Of a stretch of 64,000 nucleotides of DNA, positions 1-8,319 are shown piece after piece. This stretch comes from Haloferax marisrubri. Its GTDB lineage: Archaea > Halobacteriota > Halobacteria > Halobacteriales > Haloferacaceae. The notes below the pieces were generated by a model. The model saw nothing but the letters and a program-made list of their open reading frames with translations. It made no database searches and was not told the DNA's origin. Numbering within the stretch: the stretch's first letter is position 1; each line of letters opens with the position of its first letter. The position numbers and the translations under genes were made by a program. The DNA lies in assembly GCF_001469875.2 (NCBI RefSeq), contig NZ_LOPW02000018.1, positions 64,239-128,238 on the forward strand, given 5' to 3'.

Positions 1-205
1 TTCCCCCACCGATACTGCCGTCTCATTCCACTCCAAACCAGTTTCTCTATATCAGAACGGAGTTCCGCGGGTGGCTCCAGTAGAGATTACACTCGTAGAT
101 GTGTAATTTCTAGTCGCAGTCACACGCAGAGAGCTATGTTAACACGGCTCTACATCGAGAATTCGAGGGGTTCGCGCCCTGTTCCGAGATAGCGAACGGA
201 GAGCG

Positions 206-961
206 TCAGTAGTTGATGTTGAGTTCGACGACGTTCGCCGCGCTCAGGACGCGTTCGGGGAGCGCCCCGTGGAGGTCTTCGTCGCTGACCCGGCTGGCGG
301 GAGCGGAGACGCTGATGGCACCGAGCACCTCACCGGAGGACGACTTGATGGGTGCCGCGAGACAGCGCAGGCCTTCGAGACGCTCGCCGTCGTCGATGGC
401 GTAGCCGCGCTCCCGGACCGCTTCGAGCACCTGGAACAGTTCCTGTCGCGTGCCGATGCTCTTCGGCGTCTTCTGTTCGAGGCCGTGACGCTCGATTATC
501 TCGTCCACCCGAGACTCCGGGAGGTTCGCGAGAATCGCTTTCCCGAGCGCCGTCGTGTGCAGGTGCGTCCGCAGACCCGCGTAGGTGTCGAGGTCCACGG
601 CGTCGTCGCCTTTCGCCCGCATCAGGTAGACCCCCATCCCCTGTTCTTCGACGAGGAGGTTGGCGAGTTCGCCCGTGTCGGCGGCGAGCGATTTGACCTC
701 GGGTTCGGCGATTTGATACACCTCCATCGACTTCCGACTGTGGCCGCCGACTTCGAGGAACTTCAAACCGACGCGATAGTCGTCGCCGTCCTTGAGGACG
801 TACCCGTGTTTCTGGAGCGTCGTCAGGTGGTTATGCACCGCGCTCTTTCCCATCTGGAGGTCGCTGGCTAACTCCGTGACTCCACAGGGGCCTTTCTCCA
901 TCAACTCCTCGACGAGTGCTAGTGTCTTCTCGGTGGTTCGAACCGGGTGTTTGGCGTCCAT
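206..961 (-). CDS. IclR family transcriptional regulator
   Basis: Predicted DNA-binding regulator of 251 residues. A winged helix-turn-helix covers about residues 8-70, with the recognition segment [16 protein letters not shown] at 38-53. An IclR effector-binding domain follows, carrying [11 protein letters not shown] at 135-145 and LRCLAAPI at 198-205. Length is normal for the family. The ATG lies behind an A/T-rich stretch (about 965-990), consistent with a leaderless transcript. In Haloferax an IclR protein, XacR, is known to control oxidative pentose breakdown, and a second similar IclR gene closes this window beside a semialdehyde dehydrogenase. I infer that this one controls sugar-acid genes beyond the left edge; its ligand cannot be read from the sequence. 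Confidence 0.9.
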   Translation of the reverse strand: MDAKHPVRTTEKTLALVEELMEKGPCGVTELASDLQMGKSAVHNHLTTLQKHGYVLKDGDDYRVGLKFLEVGGHSRKSMEVYQIAEPEVKSLAADTGELANLLVEEQGMGVYLMRAKGDDAVDLDTYAGLRTHLHTTALGKAILANLPESRVDEIIERHGLEQKTPKSIGTRQELFQVLEAVRERGYAIDDGERLEGLRCLAAPIKSSSGEVLGAISVSAPASRVSDEDLHGALPERVLSAANVVELNINY

Positions 962-1679
962 GATTATTCGTTATTAAGTATCTGAATAAGTGTTCTGGTC
1001 CCGAGAACGGTGATGCCGCGTGGCAGAACCGCTCCCTCGGCTCGAAAAATCGCTTTCGGTGGTTGATGCTGAGCGTGACGCGGGAACCGGAGCAGGCGTT
1101 CATGAGTTGGACTTGTCACGGCGTCCCCCACCGGCTCGCGCGAACTGGTATGACTGACACGTCACACGGTCGGATTGCTCACGCCGACCAAACGTGGTAT
1201 CGTGCCGGGCTATGATAGTTCTTGCCATGGGTGTAGAGCTTGCCCGCGAGAAGTTCCTCTGGTCCGGTCGAGTCCTCGGACATGACTCGTTCTGTTTTCT
1301 CTGCTACCACCGCCGGAACTAATACAAACATATCGTAATTGATGTACTAAATATACGAATTCATACATGTATATTTGGTCTATATTTTCTATTTCTTTGG
1401 CTTGACTAATAAACTTTCAATAAGCCTTAAAATGTGTAATACGACATTTTCTATATACGATCTACCTCTCACTTACTCAGCTCACTCTTGCACAAATTAT
1501 CATATAGTTGTTGTTAGAAATAACCTATTAGTGTTATTTTGTCGTCGCCTAACGAATCGTCTCTTGGCGACATCGAAGCACCGGTTTCCGCTGGCCGTGC
1601 TCACTCACGCCGATTCGAGCGCACCGCTCGGGTGGTACGACGAAACGGGGAAAAGCGGGGCCGGGTCGCTCGGGTCGAA
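962..1679. other. Long intergenic region, A/T-rich in its centre
   Basis: About 720 bp separate the start of the IclR gene from the end of the binding-protein gene. The stretch at roughly 1320-1540 is much richer in A/T than its surroundings. Reading frames crossing it lack haloarchaeal composition. One short frame (1179-1283, minus) has normal composition and is listed separately. I see no transposase fragment, tRNA or clear inverted repeat. Confidence 0.5.
1179..1283 (-). CDS. Small open frame, possible micro-protein or gene remnant
   Basis: A 34-codon frame opens with MSEDSTGPEELLAGKLYTHG and stops soon after. Its G/C-ended codons and acidic start resemble real haloarchaeal coding sequence, unlike the A/T-rich DNA just upstream. 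I do not recognise a family. It may be a very small protein, the surviving 5' end of a deleted gene, or chance. Confidence 0.2.
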   Translation of the reverse strand: MSEDSTGPEELLAGKLYTHGKNYHSPARYHVWSA

Positions 1680-2876
1680 CTACAGGTTGCCGTTGACGAT
1701 GTCGCTGACGCGCTGGGCGTCGAACAGGCGCTCGTCGGCGTCGTACAGGGTCTGTGCGAGGCGGTCCGTCACGACGAGGTTCGTGATGGGGCCCTGGTAG
1801 AGCGCGCCGGCGCGGTAGACGTCGCCGTTCTGGACGGCGGTGAGTTCGCTCGCCACTTCGTGGTTCTCCATGAACGAGATAACCGTGTTCTGGAACTCCT
1901 CGCGGTTTTTAGCTTCCTGTCCGCGCAGGAGGAGCACTTCGGGGTCGACCTCAAGGAGCGTCTCGAAGTCGACCGCGCCGCGGTTGCTGTAGAAGTCCTT
2001 CACCTCGGTCGTCGCGAGCGCGTCGTTGACCTTCAGGTCGTTGAGGTGCTTGAAGCTCGTCCCCTCGTCGATGATGTAGGGGTAGAACTCCTCGGGCTCG
2101 TCGCCGCCGCCCCAGACGACGGCGGCCGAGGGCCGCTCGCCCTGTGCGGGAACGACCGGCGCGAGGTTCGCCTGGAACTCCTCGTGGACCTGCTCGAACG
2201 CCTCGAAGCGGTCCTCGCGCTGGAACACCTGCGCGAGCTTTTCGAACGCCTCGTAGAGGCTGTAGTAGCGGTAGTCCTCGTGCCACGCGTAGCCGCGCGA
2301 GAAGATGCTGTTACCGAAGAACGGGCCGACCTGCGTGCTAATCTCCTCGACGTCGTCCTCGCTCCACTGGCCGCGGTTCAGGAGGAAGTTCGGGTCGGCG
2401 ACGTGCACGTCCGCGTTCAGCTCGTAGAACTGTTCCTTGCCGACGCCGCTGTCGCCCCACAGCTGGCGGATGGACGACTTGTCGACGCTCACGTCCGGAA
2501 TCTCGTCGTAGTACTGCGTGTGGTACCGACCGGGGAGCCAGACGCCCATCGGCGCGTCGAGGCCGAGCGCGACGCCCATGTCGGCCCAACTGCCGTTGTT
2601 CGCGACCCACGTCTCCGGGACCGAGTCGAACGTGACCTCGCCGACCGGCTCTATCGACACCGAGTAGGACTCCGACGCCTCGGTCGTCGTCTCGGTCTCG
2701 GTCTCCGTCGCTGTCTCGGTCGTCGCCGTGGTCGTCTCGGCCTCGGACTCCGTCGTCGTCTCCGACCCGCCACCGCCGGTACAGCCGGCGAGCAGGCCGC
2801 CCGCGATAACTGCACCGCCGTACTGCAGGTACTCACGCCGCGTCGATTCTCGACCGCTGTGTCCGTCGTTTGCCAT
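1680..2876 (-). CDS. Iron/siderophore-type ABC transporter substrate-binding lipoprotein
   Basis: Predicted extracytoplasmic binding protein of 398 residues, class III (FecB/BtuF-like). The N-terminus has a Tat-like signal (STRREYLQYGG) and a lipobox LLAGC with the cysteine near residue 31. A Thr/Glu-rich linker to about residue 65 is typical of haloarchaeal lipoproteins tethered to the cell surface. Two DtxR-type iron boxes flank its TATA element, so iron repression is likely and the cargo is probably a ferric siderophore. It lies 75 bp beyond cbiE on the same strand, and a corrinoid cargo is the main alternative. No permease or ATPase partner is present in the window, so it must work with components encoded elsewhere. 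Confidence 0.85.
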   Translation of the reverse strand: MANDGHSGRESTRREYLQYGGAVIAGGLLAGCTGGGGSETTTESEAETTTATTETATETETETTTEASESYSVSIEPVGEVTFDSVPETWVANNGSWADMGVALGLDAPMGVWLPGRYHTQYYDEIPDVSVDKSSIRQLWGDSGVGKEQFYELNADVHVADPNFLLNRGQWSEDDVEEISTQVGPFFGNSIFSRGYAWHEDYRYYSLYEAFEKLAQVFQREDRFEAFEQVHEEFQANLAPVVPAQGERPSAAVVWGGGDEPEEFYPYIIDEGTSFKHLNDLKVNDALATTEVKDFYSNRGAVDFETLLEVDPEVLLLRGQEAKNREEFQNTVISFMENHEVASELTAVQNGDVYRAGALYQGPITNLVVTDRLAQTLYDADERLFDAQRVSDIVNGNL

Positions 2877-2881
2877 GTCTT

Positions 2882-2895
2882 TTAGGCTTACCTAA
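2882..2895 (-). promoter_or_regulatory. DtxR/IdeR-type iron box, proximal
   Basis: The sequence TTAGGCTTACCTAA is a near-perfect palindrome matching the DtxR/IdeR consensus. It lies 6 bp before the ATG of the binding protein, over the expected transcription start. The TATA-like TTTTAA (2900-2905 on the minus strand) is 24-29 bp before the ATG, which suggests a leaderless mRNA. A bound repressor would block transcription directly. Confidence 0.8.
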
Positions 2896-2917
2896 ACGGT
2901 TAAAACGTCTTCGAAAT

Positions 2918-2931
2918 TTAGGCGAGCCTAA
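2918..2931 (-). promoter_or_regulatory. DtxR/IdeR-type iron box, distal
   Basis: The second palindrome, TTAGGCGAGCCTAA, starts 36 bp from the first, on the other side of the TATA element. It covers the region where the BRE and upstream promoter contacts would lie. Two boxes flanking one TATA suggest cooperative binding by an iron-dependent repressor of the Idr/SirR type. Confidence 0.8.
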
Positions 2932-2951
2932 CTACCGCCGTGCGAGGCGAC

Positions 2952-3755
2952 TCAGTCGGTCACCTCGACGGGCGCTCTGACGGCGAGGACCGAGAGGTCC
3001 GAGTACGGCGTCGAGTCGGGGCCGCTCCCGCCGGCCGAGTCGCGCAGGTCGCCGAGCGTCGTTCGAGTGATTCGCTCGTCGGCGTGGGTCAGGCGTTCGA
3101 GCACGAGCGCGTCTAGTGACGCGTCCGCGCCCGAGTCAAGGAGGAACTCGGCGATGTCGCCGGGCATCCAGTCGAACGGTCGCGGCAGGACGAGCAGGTG
3201 GCGCTCGCCGACCGCCTCGGCCAGTCGGTCGAGGTCGGCGTCGAGCGACCCGCTCTTGTGGAGCGTGACGAACCGCGTGTCCTCTATCGGCGTCCGGGCG
3301 CGACTCGCGGCTATCTGGAGCGACGAGATGCCCGGAATCACTCGCACCGGTCGCTCGACGGCCCGCTGAACCTTCCCGAGGAACTGGTAGCCCGAGTGGT
3401 TCGGGTCGCCCATGAGGACCGCGGCTCCCCGGTCGCCGGCCGCGACGCGCCGCCCGAACTCGGTCAGCGCGTCGGCCTCGTCGGCGTAGCCGCAGGTGAG
3501 CAGGTCGGCGTCGGTCTCGTCGGCCACGAAGTCGACGACCGTCTCGAAGCCGACGACTACGTCGGTCTCCCGAATCGCCCGCCGTCCGCGGGGCGTGAGG
3601 TACTCCGGGTTACCGGGGCCGACGCCGACCGCGTAGACCGGTGTGTCGGCGGCCTTGCCGTTCCCGTCGATTTTATCGATGCTCGGTTCGGGCGCGGCCG
3701 CGGCGAACGTCGCCGGGTCCGGCCCCGAATCGAGGTCGTACGGGTCGTCACTCAT
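2952..3755 (-). CDS. cbiE: Cobalt-precorrin-7 C5-methyltransferase CbiE
   Basis: SAM-dependent methyltransferase of the tetrapyrrole family, 267 residues, acting at C5 late in the anaerobic corrin route. The glycine-rich VGVGPGNPEYLTPRG lies at about 43-57, MGDPNHSGYQF at 115-125 and PGISSLQIAA at 141-150, all in the normal order. It is a stand-alone CbiE; the C15 enzyme CbiT is encoded separately 15 kb away rather than fused as in CobL. The first 35 residues are an acidic extension. Its start overlaps the end of cbiC by 8 bp, which implies translation coupled to cbiC and cobN. Confidence 0.92.
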   Translation of the reverse strand: MSDDPYDLDSGPDPATFAAAAPEPSIDKIDGNGKAADTPVYAVGVGPGNPEYLTPRGRRAIRETDVVVGFETVVDFVADETDADLLTCGYADEADALTEFGRRVAAGDRGAAVLMGDPNHSGYQFLGKVQRAVERPVRVIPGISSLQIAASRARTPIEDTRFVTLHKSGSLDADLDRLAEAVGERHLLVLPRPFDWMPGDIAEFLLDSGADASLDALVLERLTHADERITRTTLGDLRDSAGGSGPDSTPYSDLSVLAVRAPVEVTD

Positions 3756-4428
3756 GGCCTGAAAGGTCTACGTCGCCGTTGCGAACGTCGCTCGCGACGT
3801 GAATCAACTCGTTCGTGAGCGCGGCCGCGAGGCCGCTCCCGCCCCGCTTTCCGACGTTCGTCACCGCGGGCACGTCGTACTTGTCGGCGATGTCGCGGAC
3901 GCGTTTTCGGCTCTCTTCTGCCTTCACGAAGCCGACGGGCGTCGCCAGGACGGCCGCCGGTCGGGTGCCGTTCTCGATGCAGTCGCAGAGCGCTAACGCG
4001 GCGGTCGGCGCGTTGCCGACGACCGCGATTGCGCCGTCGTAGACGCCCTCCTTGTCGAGTTCGAGCACCGCGGCCGCGGTCCGGGTCATGCCCGTTTCGG
4101 CGGCGAGTTCGGCTCCGTTGCCGATTGCTTTCCGCACCGGGCAGTCGTGGCCGCGGCCCGTGATGCCGGCTTTCGCCATCGTGATGTCTGTCACGATGGG
4201 TCGCTCGTCGAGGACCGCCCTCGCGCCCGCGACGACCGGGTCGTTCTGGCACCGGACGAGGTGCTGGAACTCGATATCGCCGGTCGAGTGGACCGCCTTC
4301 TGTCGGAGTCTGTCGGTCAGCGTCTCGTCGGGGACGAACGTCCGGACGATGTCCATGCTCGTCTCCGCGATGTCCATCGCTTCCTGCGTCGTCGCGCCGA
4401 GGTCGGCGTAGGCGTCTCGTTCAGTCAT
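3748..4428 (-). CDS. cbiC: Cobalt-precorrin-8 methylmutase CbiC
   Basis: Moves the methyl group from C11 to C12 to give cobyrinate. The protein has 226 residues, normal for CbiC/CobH. A histidine in KAVHSTGDIEF (His47) matches the catalytic histidine of the family, followed by the conserved FQHLVRCQNDPV segment and the C-terminal GNAPTAAL and TPVGFVKAEESK-like motifs. It overlaps cobN upstream and cbiE downstream by 8 bp each, so the three genes form one translationally coupled unit. Confidence 0.94.
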   Translation of the reverse strand: MTERDAYADLGATTQEAMDIAETSMDIVRTFVPDETLTDRLRQKAVHSTGDIEFQHLVRCQNDPVVAGARAVLDERPIVTDITMAKAGITGRGHDCPVRKAIGNGAELAAETGMTRTAAAVLELDKEGVYDGAIAVVGNAPTAALALCDCIENGTRPAAVLATPVGFVKAEESRKRVRDIADKYDVPAVTNVGKRGGSGLAAALTNELIHVASDVRNGDVDLSGHE

Positions 4429-7400
4429 CGGATTGGGTCTGCGTCATCGCGTTCGTCGTGTTCGCTTCGAGGTCGCCCTCCACGGAGAGGTTGATGTCCT
4501 GCAGTCGCTCTCTCTCGTCGTCGTCGGCGTCCCACAGGTCGCGGTCGATGGCTTCGAGGAACGTCGCGGTGATGCTTTCGAGCGCCCACGGGTTCACGTC
4601 GCGCAGCCACTCCTGTCGGTCCTCGTCGAAGGCGTAGGCGTCGGCGAGACTCTCCCAGAGGGTGTCGCTGACGACGCCCGTCGTCGCGTCCCAGCCGAGC
4701 GCGACGTCGACCGTGGTCGAGAGGTCGCCCGCGCCCTTGTAGCCGTGTTCCTCCATGCTGTCGAGCCAGTCGGGGTTGAGGACGCGCGCCCGCATCGCCT
4801 TGCGGACCTTCTCCTCGTTCGTGTAGACGCTGACGTTGTCGGGGTCGCTGGAGTCGCCGACGTACGAGGCCGGGTCGCTCCCCGAAATCTCGCCGACTGC
4901 GGAGACGAACCCGCCGTGGAAGGCGTACCAGTCGGAGGAGTCGAACTCGTCCTGTTCGGCGGTGTCTTCGATTTTCACCGTGGCTTCGACCCCGCTCAAA
5001 CGGCGCTCGAAGGCGTCGCGGGCCTCGGTCACCTTGCCGCGACTCCCGAGGGCGTAGCCGCCCCACTGGACGAACACGTCCGCGAGGTCGCTCCGGTCGT
5101 CCCATTCGCCCTCGTCGACGGCCTTGTTCGTCCCCGCGCCGTAGCCGCCGGGCGTCGTCGTGAACACGCGGTGTTTGGCCAGTCTCTCGGCCTCGTCGGC
5201 GTCGACGCCCCCCGATTCGAACTCGGCGGCGTCCTCCTCGACGTGCTTTTTCACGTAGTTCAGCTCGTGGGGTTCGTCGAGTTCGACCACCGCGTCGACG
5301 GCGTCGTTGACGACGCTCGCGGCCTGCGGGAACGCGTCGCGGAACAGCCCCGAGACGCGGGTCGTCACGTCGATTCGCGGGCGGTCGAGTTCCTCCAGCG
5401 GAATCGGCTCCACGTCGTCGACGCGGCCCGCGTCGGTCCACACCGGTTCGACGCCCATAAACGCGAGCACTTGCGCGATGGTCTCGCCGCGGGTCCGAAC
5501 CGTCGGCGTCCCCCACGCGACGACCCCGAACTCCTCGGGGTACTCGCCGTGGTCGTCGTAGTGGCGGTCGAGGACGCCCTCGGCGACGCGCTCGCCGACG
5601 CTCCACGCCGGCTTGGCCGGGACTTTCCGCGGGTCGAGCGTGTAGAAGTTCCGCCCGGTCGGAAGCAGGTCCACTCCGCCGCGGGTCGGCGCGCCGGAGC
5701 CGCCGGGCCGGACGTACTCGCCGTCGAGGGCGTCGGCGGTCTGCGGAATCTCGGCTTCCGCGGCCGCGACCCGCGGGGCCGCCTCGTCGCAGATGAACGC
5801 GAGCACCTCGCGGAGGTCGTCGTGCGCGCCGCGTTTCGCCCGTGCATCGCCGAGTTGGTCGATATCGACCACGAGCAGGTTCATGTTCACTTCGTCGTCG
5901 GGGCCGGCGTCGACTTCCGACTCGGGCACGTCGAAGTCGCGTTCGGCGAGTGCCAACACCAGTTCGACGCATTGGTCGTAGACGCGGTCTGCGGCCTCCG
6001 AGAGGTACATCCCGAGGTCGTCGTCGTACGTCCCCGGCTCGTCTCGCATCCGGTCGTAGTCGACGCCCATGACGCCCGCGACGCTCTCGCGGAGGCTCGG
6101 CGTGTCGGCGTTCGGGAGGCGGGTGAGCGCGACGAGGTACTCCACGAGTCGGTCGCGCTCGGGCGGTTCGCCCATCGTGTGGAGGCCCATCCGAATCTGC
6201 GTCGTCTTCACGTCGGTCAGGTACTCGTGGACGCGCTCGACCAACTCGTCGAAATCGACCTGTTCGGTATCGACACCGGAGCCGGAACCGTCGTCGCCGA
6301 TGGCGTCGGCGTCTTCGAACCCGAGTTCGACCGCGAGGTCGAGGTCGTCGATTGCGTCAACGAGGAGTTCGCGGAGCTGGTCGCCGCGTTCGGGACGGGC
6401 CTCGTCCATGCCCGCCTCGCGGTACTCGCGGGCGAGTTCTTCGAGGTCCGCGAGGTCGTCGTACGTCCCCGCGGTGCGCATGACCGGCGTGAGGTAGTCC
6501 ACGATGGCCGCGTACGACCGGCGCTTTGCCTGCGTCCCCTCGCCGGGGTTGTTGATGATGTACGGGTAGACGTTCGGGAGGTCGGAGACCAGTTGGTCCG
6601 GCGCGCTCTCGCCGTTCAGGCCGACGGTCTTGCCGGGGAGCCATTCGAGGCTTCCGTGGGTGCCGAGGTGGACCACGGCGTCGGCCTCGAACGCCTCGCG
6701 GAGCCACGCGTAGAACGCCACGTAGTCGTGCGGCGGCTGGAGGTCCGAATCGTGGTACACCTTCGAGGGGTCCATCCCGAACCCGCGCGGGGGCTGGACG
6801 GTCACGAGGACGTTCTCGAACTCGACGCCCGGAATCGCAAACGGGCGCTCGGGCGGTTCGCCCCACTCCTCGACGACGTTGTCGCGGAAGCGGTCGTCGG
6901 CGTCGGCGAACCAGTCGGCGTACTGGTCGGGAGACACCACGTCGACGCTCAGGTCCCGCACGTCCTCGGGTGCGACCCAGCGGTCGTCCAGCGTCAACTG
7001 CGAGGTGAGGTCGTCGATGAGCGCCTGTCCGTCCGCGGGGAGGTCGCCGACGGCGTAGCCCCGACGCCGGAGTTCGGACAGGAGGTTGACCGTGCTCTCG
7101 GGGCTGTCCATCCCGAAGGCCGTCCCGATGCCGTCGTCGCTCGGCGGGTAGTTGTGGAGGACGACCGCGACGTTCTTCTCGTCGTTCGGCAGGTGGCGGA
7201 GTCGCGCCCAGTTGACCGCGAGGCGGGCGACGTGGTCCACGCGGTCATCGATGGGGAAGTGCTGCTTCGGCGCGCTCCCGACGCCGGCTTCGTCTTCCAT
7301 CCGCTCTTTCCCGCTTATCGGGTGAGTGATGACGTTGCCGTCGAACTCCGGGAGCGCGACCGACAGCGCGAGTTCGAAGCCCATCACGCCCGTGTCGCTC

Positions 7401-8275
7401 GACTCGTACCGGCTTCGAGAGCGCATGGTCGTAATCGCCTGCAACACGGGGACGCCGAGTTCGGTGAGGAACACGTCCTCGGCGTCAGCGCCCTCGTCGT
7501 CGGCGTCGCGGCCGCGCTCGCTCATCGACAGCGAGAACATGAAGGAGCTGACGACGGCGTCGACGACGGGGCCGTCGTCGTCCGAAAACCAGTTGCGGGC
7601 GACCCACTCGGCGTTCTCTTGGCCCTCTTCGTCGGTCGCGGGATTGCAGAACGCGGGTAAGACGTTCGCGCCGAGCGATTCCAGTCGCTCCACGAGCGCG
7701 TCCACGTACCGGGTGTTCGCGTGCGTCCAGTGAGACTCGTAGAACCAGACGCCGATGGTCGGCTTGTCGGAGTCGTGCGTATCGAGCAGTTCGTCGTACT
7801 CGACGCCGGGGTAGTCGGGATGGTAGACGCCCTCGGTCGGAAGTTCGACAGGGTCGTCAACCGCCGTCTCGACGCCGGCGTACTCGGCCGCGAGGAACCG
7901 GCAGAGGTTCTCGACGTTCACCGCGCCGCCGCGGTCGAGATACTCGCAGACGCGCTCACGGTCCGCGTCGGCGACGGTCGTGTCCCGGCGCGCGAAGGCG
8001 TCGCCGGTGGCCTTGACGACGAGCGGCACCCCCGCCGATTCGAGTCGTTCGACGGCGTGGTCGTAGCCGGGCATGCTGTCTTCGGCCCCGTGGAGCCAGA
8101 AGACGGCCGCCGTCGCCGACTCCAACTCGTCGACGAAGGCGTCCGCGTCGGTCACGTCGTCCAAATCGCTCGCGGAGCGGACGACGAGGTCGATTCCGTC
8201 GAGTCGGCGCGCGGCCCGCTGGACCGCGCCCAATTCGTTTTCGGTCGCTGTGTACAGTCCGATTGTCGGTGTCAT
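4421..8275 (-). CDS. cobN: Cobaltochelatase large subunit CobN
   Basis: Large catalytic subunit of an ATP-dependent cobalt chelatase of the CobN/ChlH family, 1284 residues, which is family-typical. Recognisable segments include THGSLEWLPGKTVGLNGESA (around 550-570), a CobN hallmark, and GRNFYTLDPRKVPAKPAW around 890, also conserved in ChlH. The protein is strongly acidic. It starts 44 bp from the divergent gene chlID, which encodes the matching AAA+/VWA subunit, and it heads the cobN-cbiC-cbiE unit. CobN classically inserts cobalt late into a,c-diamide, yet CbiX for early insertion is also encoded nearby, so its exact substrate here is open. Confidence 0.94.
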   Translation of the reverse strand: MTPTIGLYTATENELGAVQRAARRLDGIDLVVRSASDLDDVTDADAFVDELESATAAVFWLHGAEDSMPGYDHAVERLESAGVPLVVKATGDAFARRDTTVADADRERVCEYLDRGGAVNVENLCRFLAAEYAGVETAVDDPVELPTEGVYHPDYPGVEYDELLDTHDSDKPTIGVWFYESHWTHANTRYVDALVERLESLGANVLPAFCNPATDEEGQENAEWVARNWFSDDDGPVVDAVVSSFMFSLSMSERGRDADDEGADAEDVFLTELGVPVLQAITTMRSRSRYESSDTGVMGFELALSVALPEFDGNVITHPISGKERMEDEAGVGSAPKQHFPIDDRVDHVARLAVNWARLRHLPNDEKNVAVVLHNYPPSDDGIGTAFGMDSPESTVNLLSELRRRGYAVGDLPADGQALIDDLTSQLTLDDRWVAPEDVRDLSVDVVSPDQYADWFADADDRFRDNVVEEWGEPPERPFAIPGVEFENVLVTVQPPRGFGMDPSKVYHDSDLQPPHDYVAFYAWLREAFEADAVVHLGTHGSLEWLPGKTVGLNGESAPDQLVSDLPNVYPYIINNPGEGTQAKRRSYAAIVDYLTPVMRTAGTYDDLADLEELAREYREAGMDEARPERGDQLRELLVDAIDDLDLAVELGFEDADAIGDDGSGSGVDTEQVDFDELVERVHEYLTDVKTTQIRMGLHTMGEPPERDRLVEYLVALTRLPNADTPSLRESVAGVMGVDYDRMRDEPGTYDDDLGMYLSEAADRVYDQCVELVLALAERDFDVPESEVDAGPDDEVNMNLLVVDIDQLGDARAKRGAHDDLREVLAFICDEAAPRVAAAEAEIPQTADALDGEYVRPGGSGAPTRGGVDLLPTGRNFYTLDPRKVPAKPAWSVGERVAEGVLDRHYDDHGEYPEEFGVVAWGTPTVRTRGETIAQVLAFMGVEPVWTDAGRVDDVEPIPLEELDRPRIDVTTRVSGLFRDAFPQAASVVNDAVDAVVELDEPHELNYVKKHVEEDAAEFESGGVDADEAERLAKHRVFTTTPGGYGAGTNKAVDEGEWDDRSDLADVFVQWGGYALGSRGKVTEARDAFERRLSGVEATVKIEDTAEQDEFDSSDWYAFHGGFVSAVGEISGSDPASYVGDSSDPDNVSVYTNEEKVRKAMRARVLNPDWLDSMEEHGYKGAGDLSTTVDVALGWDATTGVVSDTLWESLADAYAFDEDRQEWLRDVNPWALESITATFLEAIDRDLWDADDDERERLQDINLSVEGDLEANTTNAMTQTQSDD

Positions 8276-8319
8276 TGATAAAGTGTTATTGTCTTACTGC
8301 AAGTACGATTTCTCATTCG
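8276..8319. promoter_or_regulatory. Divergent promoter region between cobN and chlID
   Basis: Only 44 bp separate the two start codons. The segment is A/T-richer than the genes, so promoter elements of the two sides must overlap or extend into the coding sequences. I do not see a strong palindrome. The arrangement would allow one factor to adjust both chelatase subunits together. Confidence 0.5.

Noticed and set aside
1375-1800. A 141-codon plus-strand frame in the left intergenic region
   Set aside because: Its first half is A/T-rich with atypical composition, and its end runs antisense into the binding-protein gene.
4433-7660. A 1075-codon plus-strand frame opposite cobN
   Set aside because: It is the mirror of a genuine CobN in G/C-rich DNA; its product is Val/Arg/Asp/Glu-rich without any recognisable motif.
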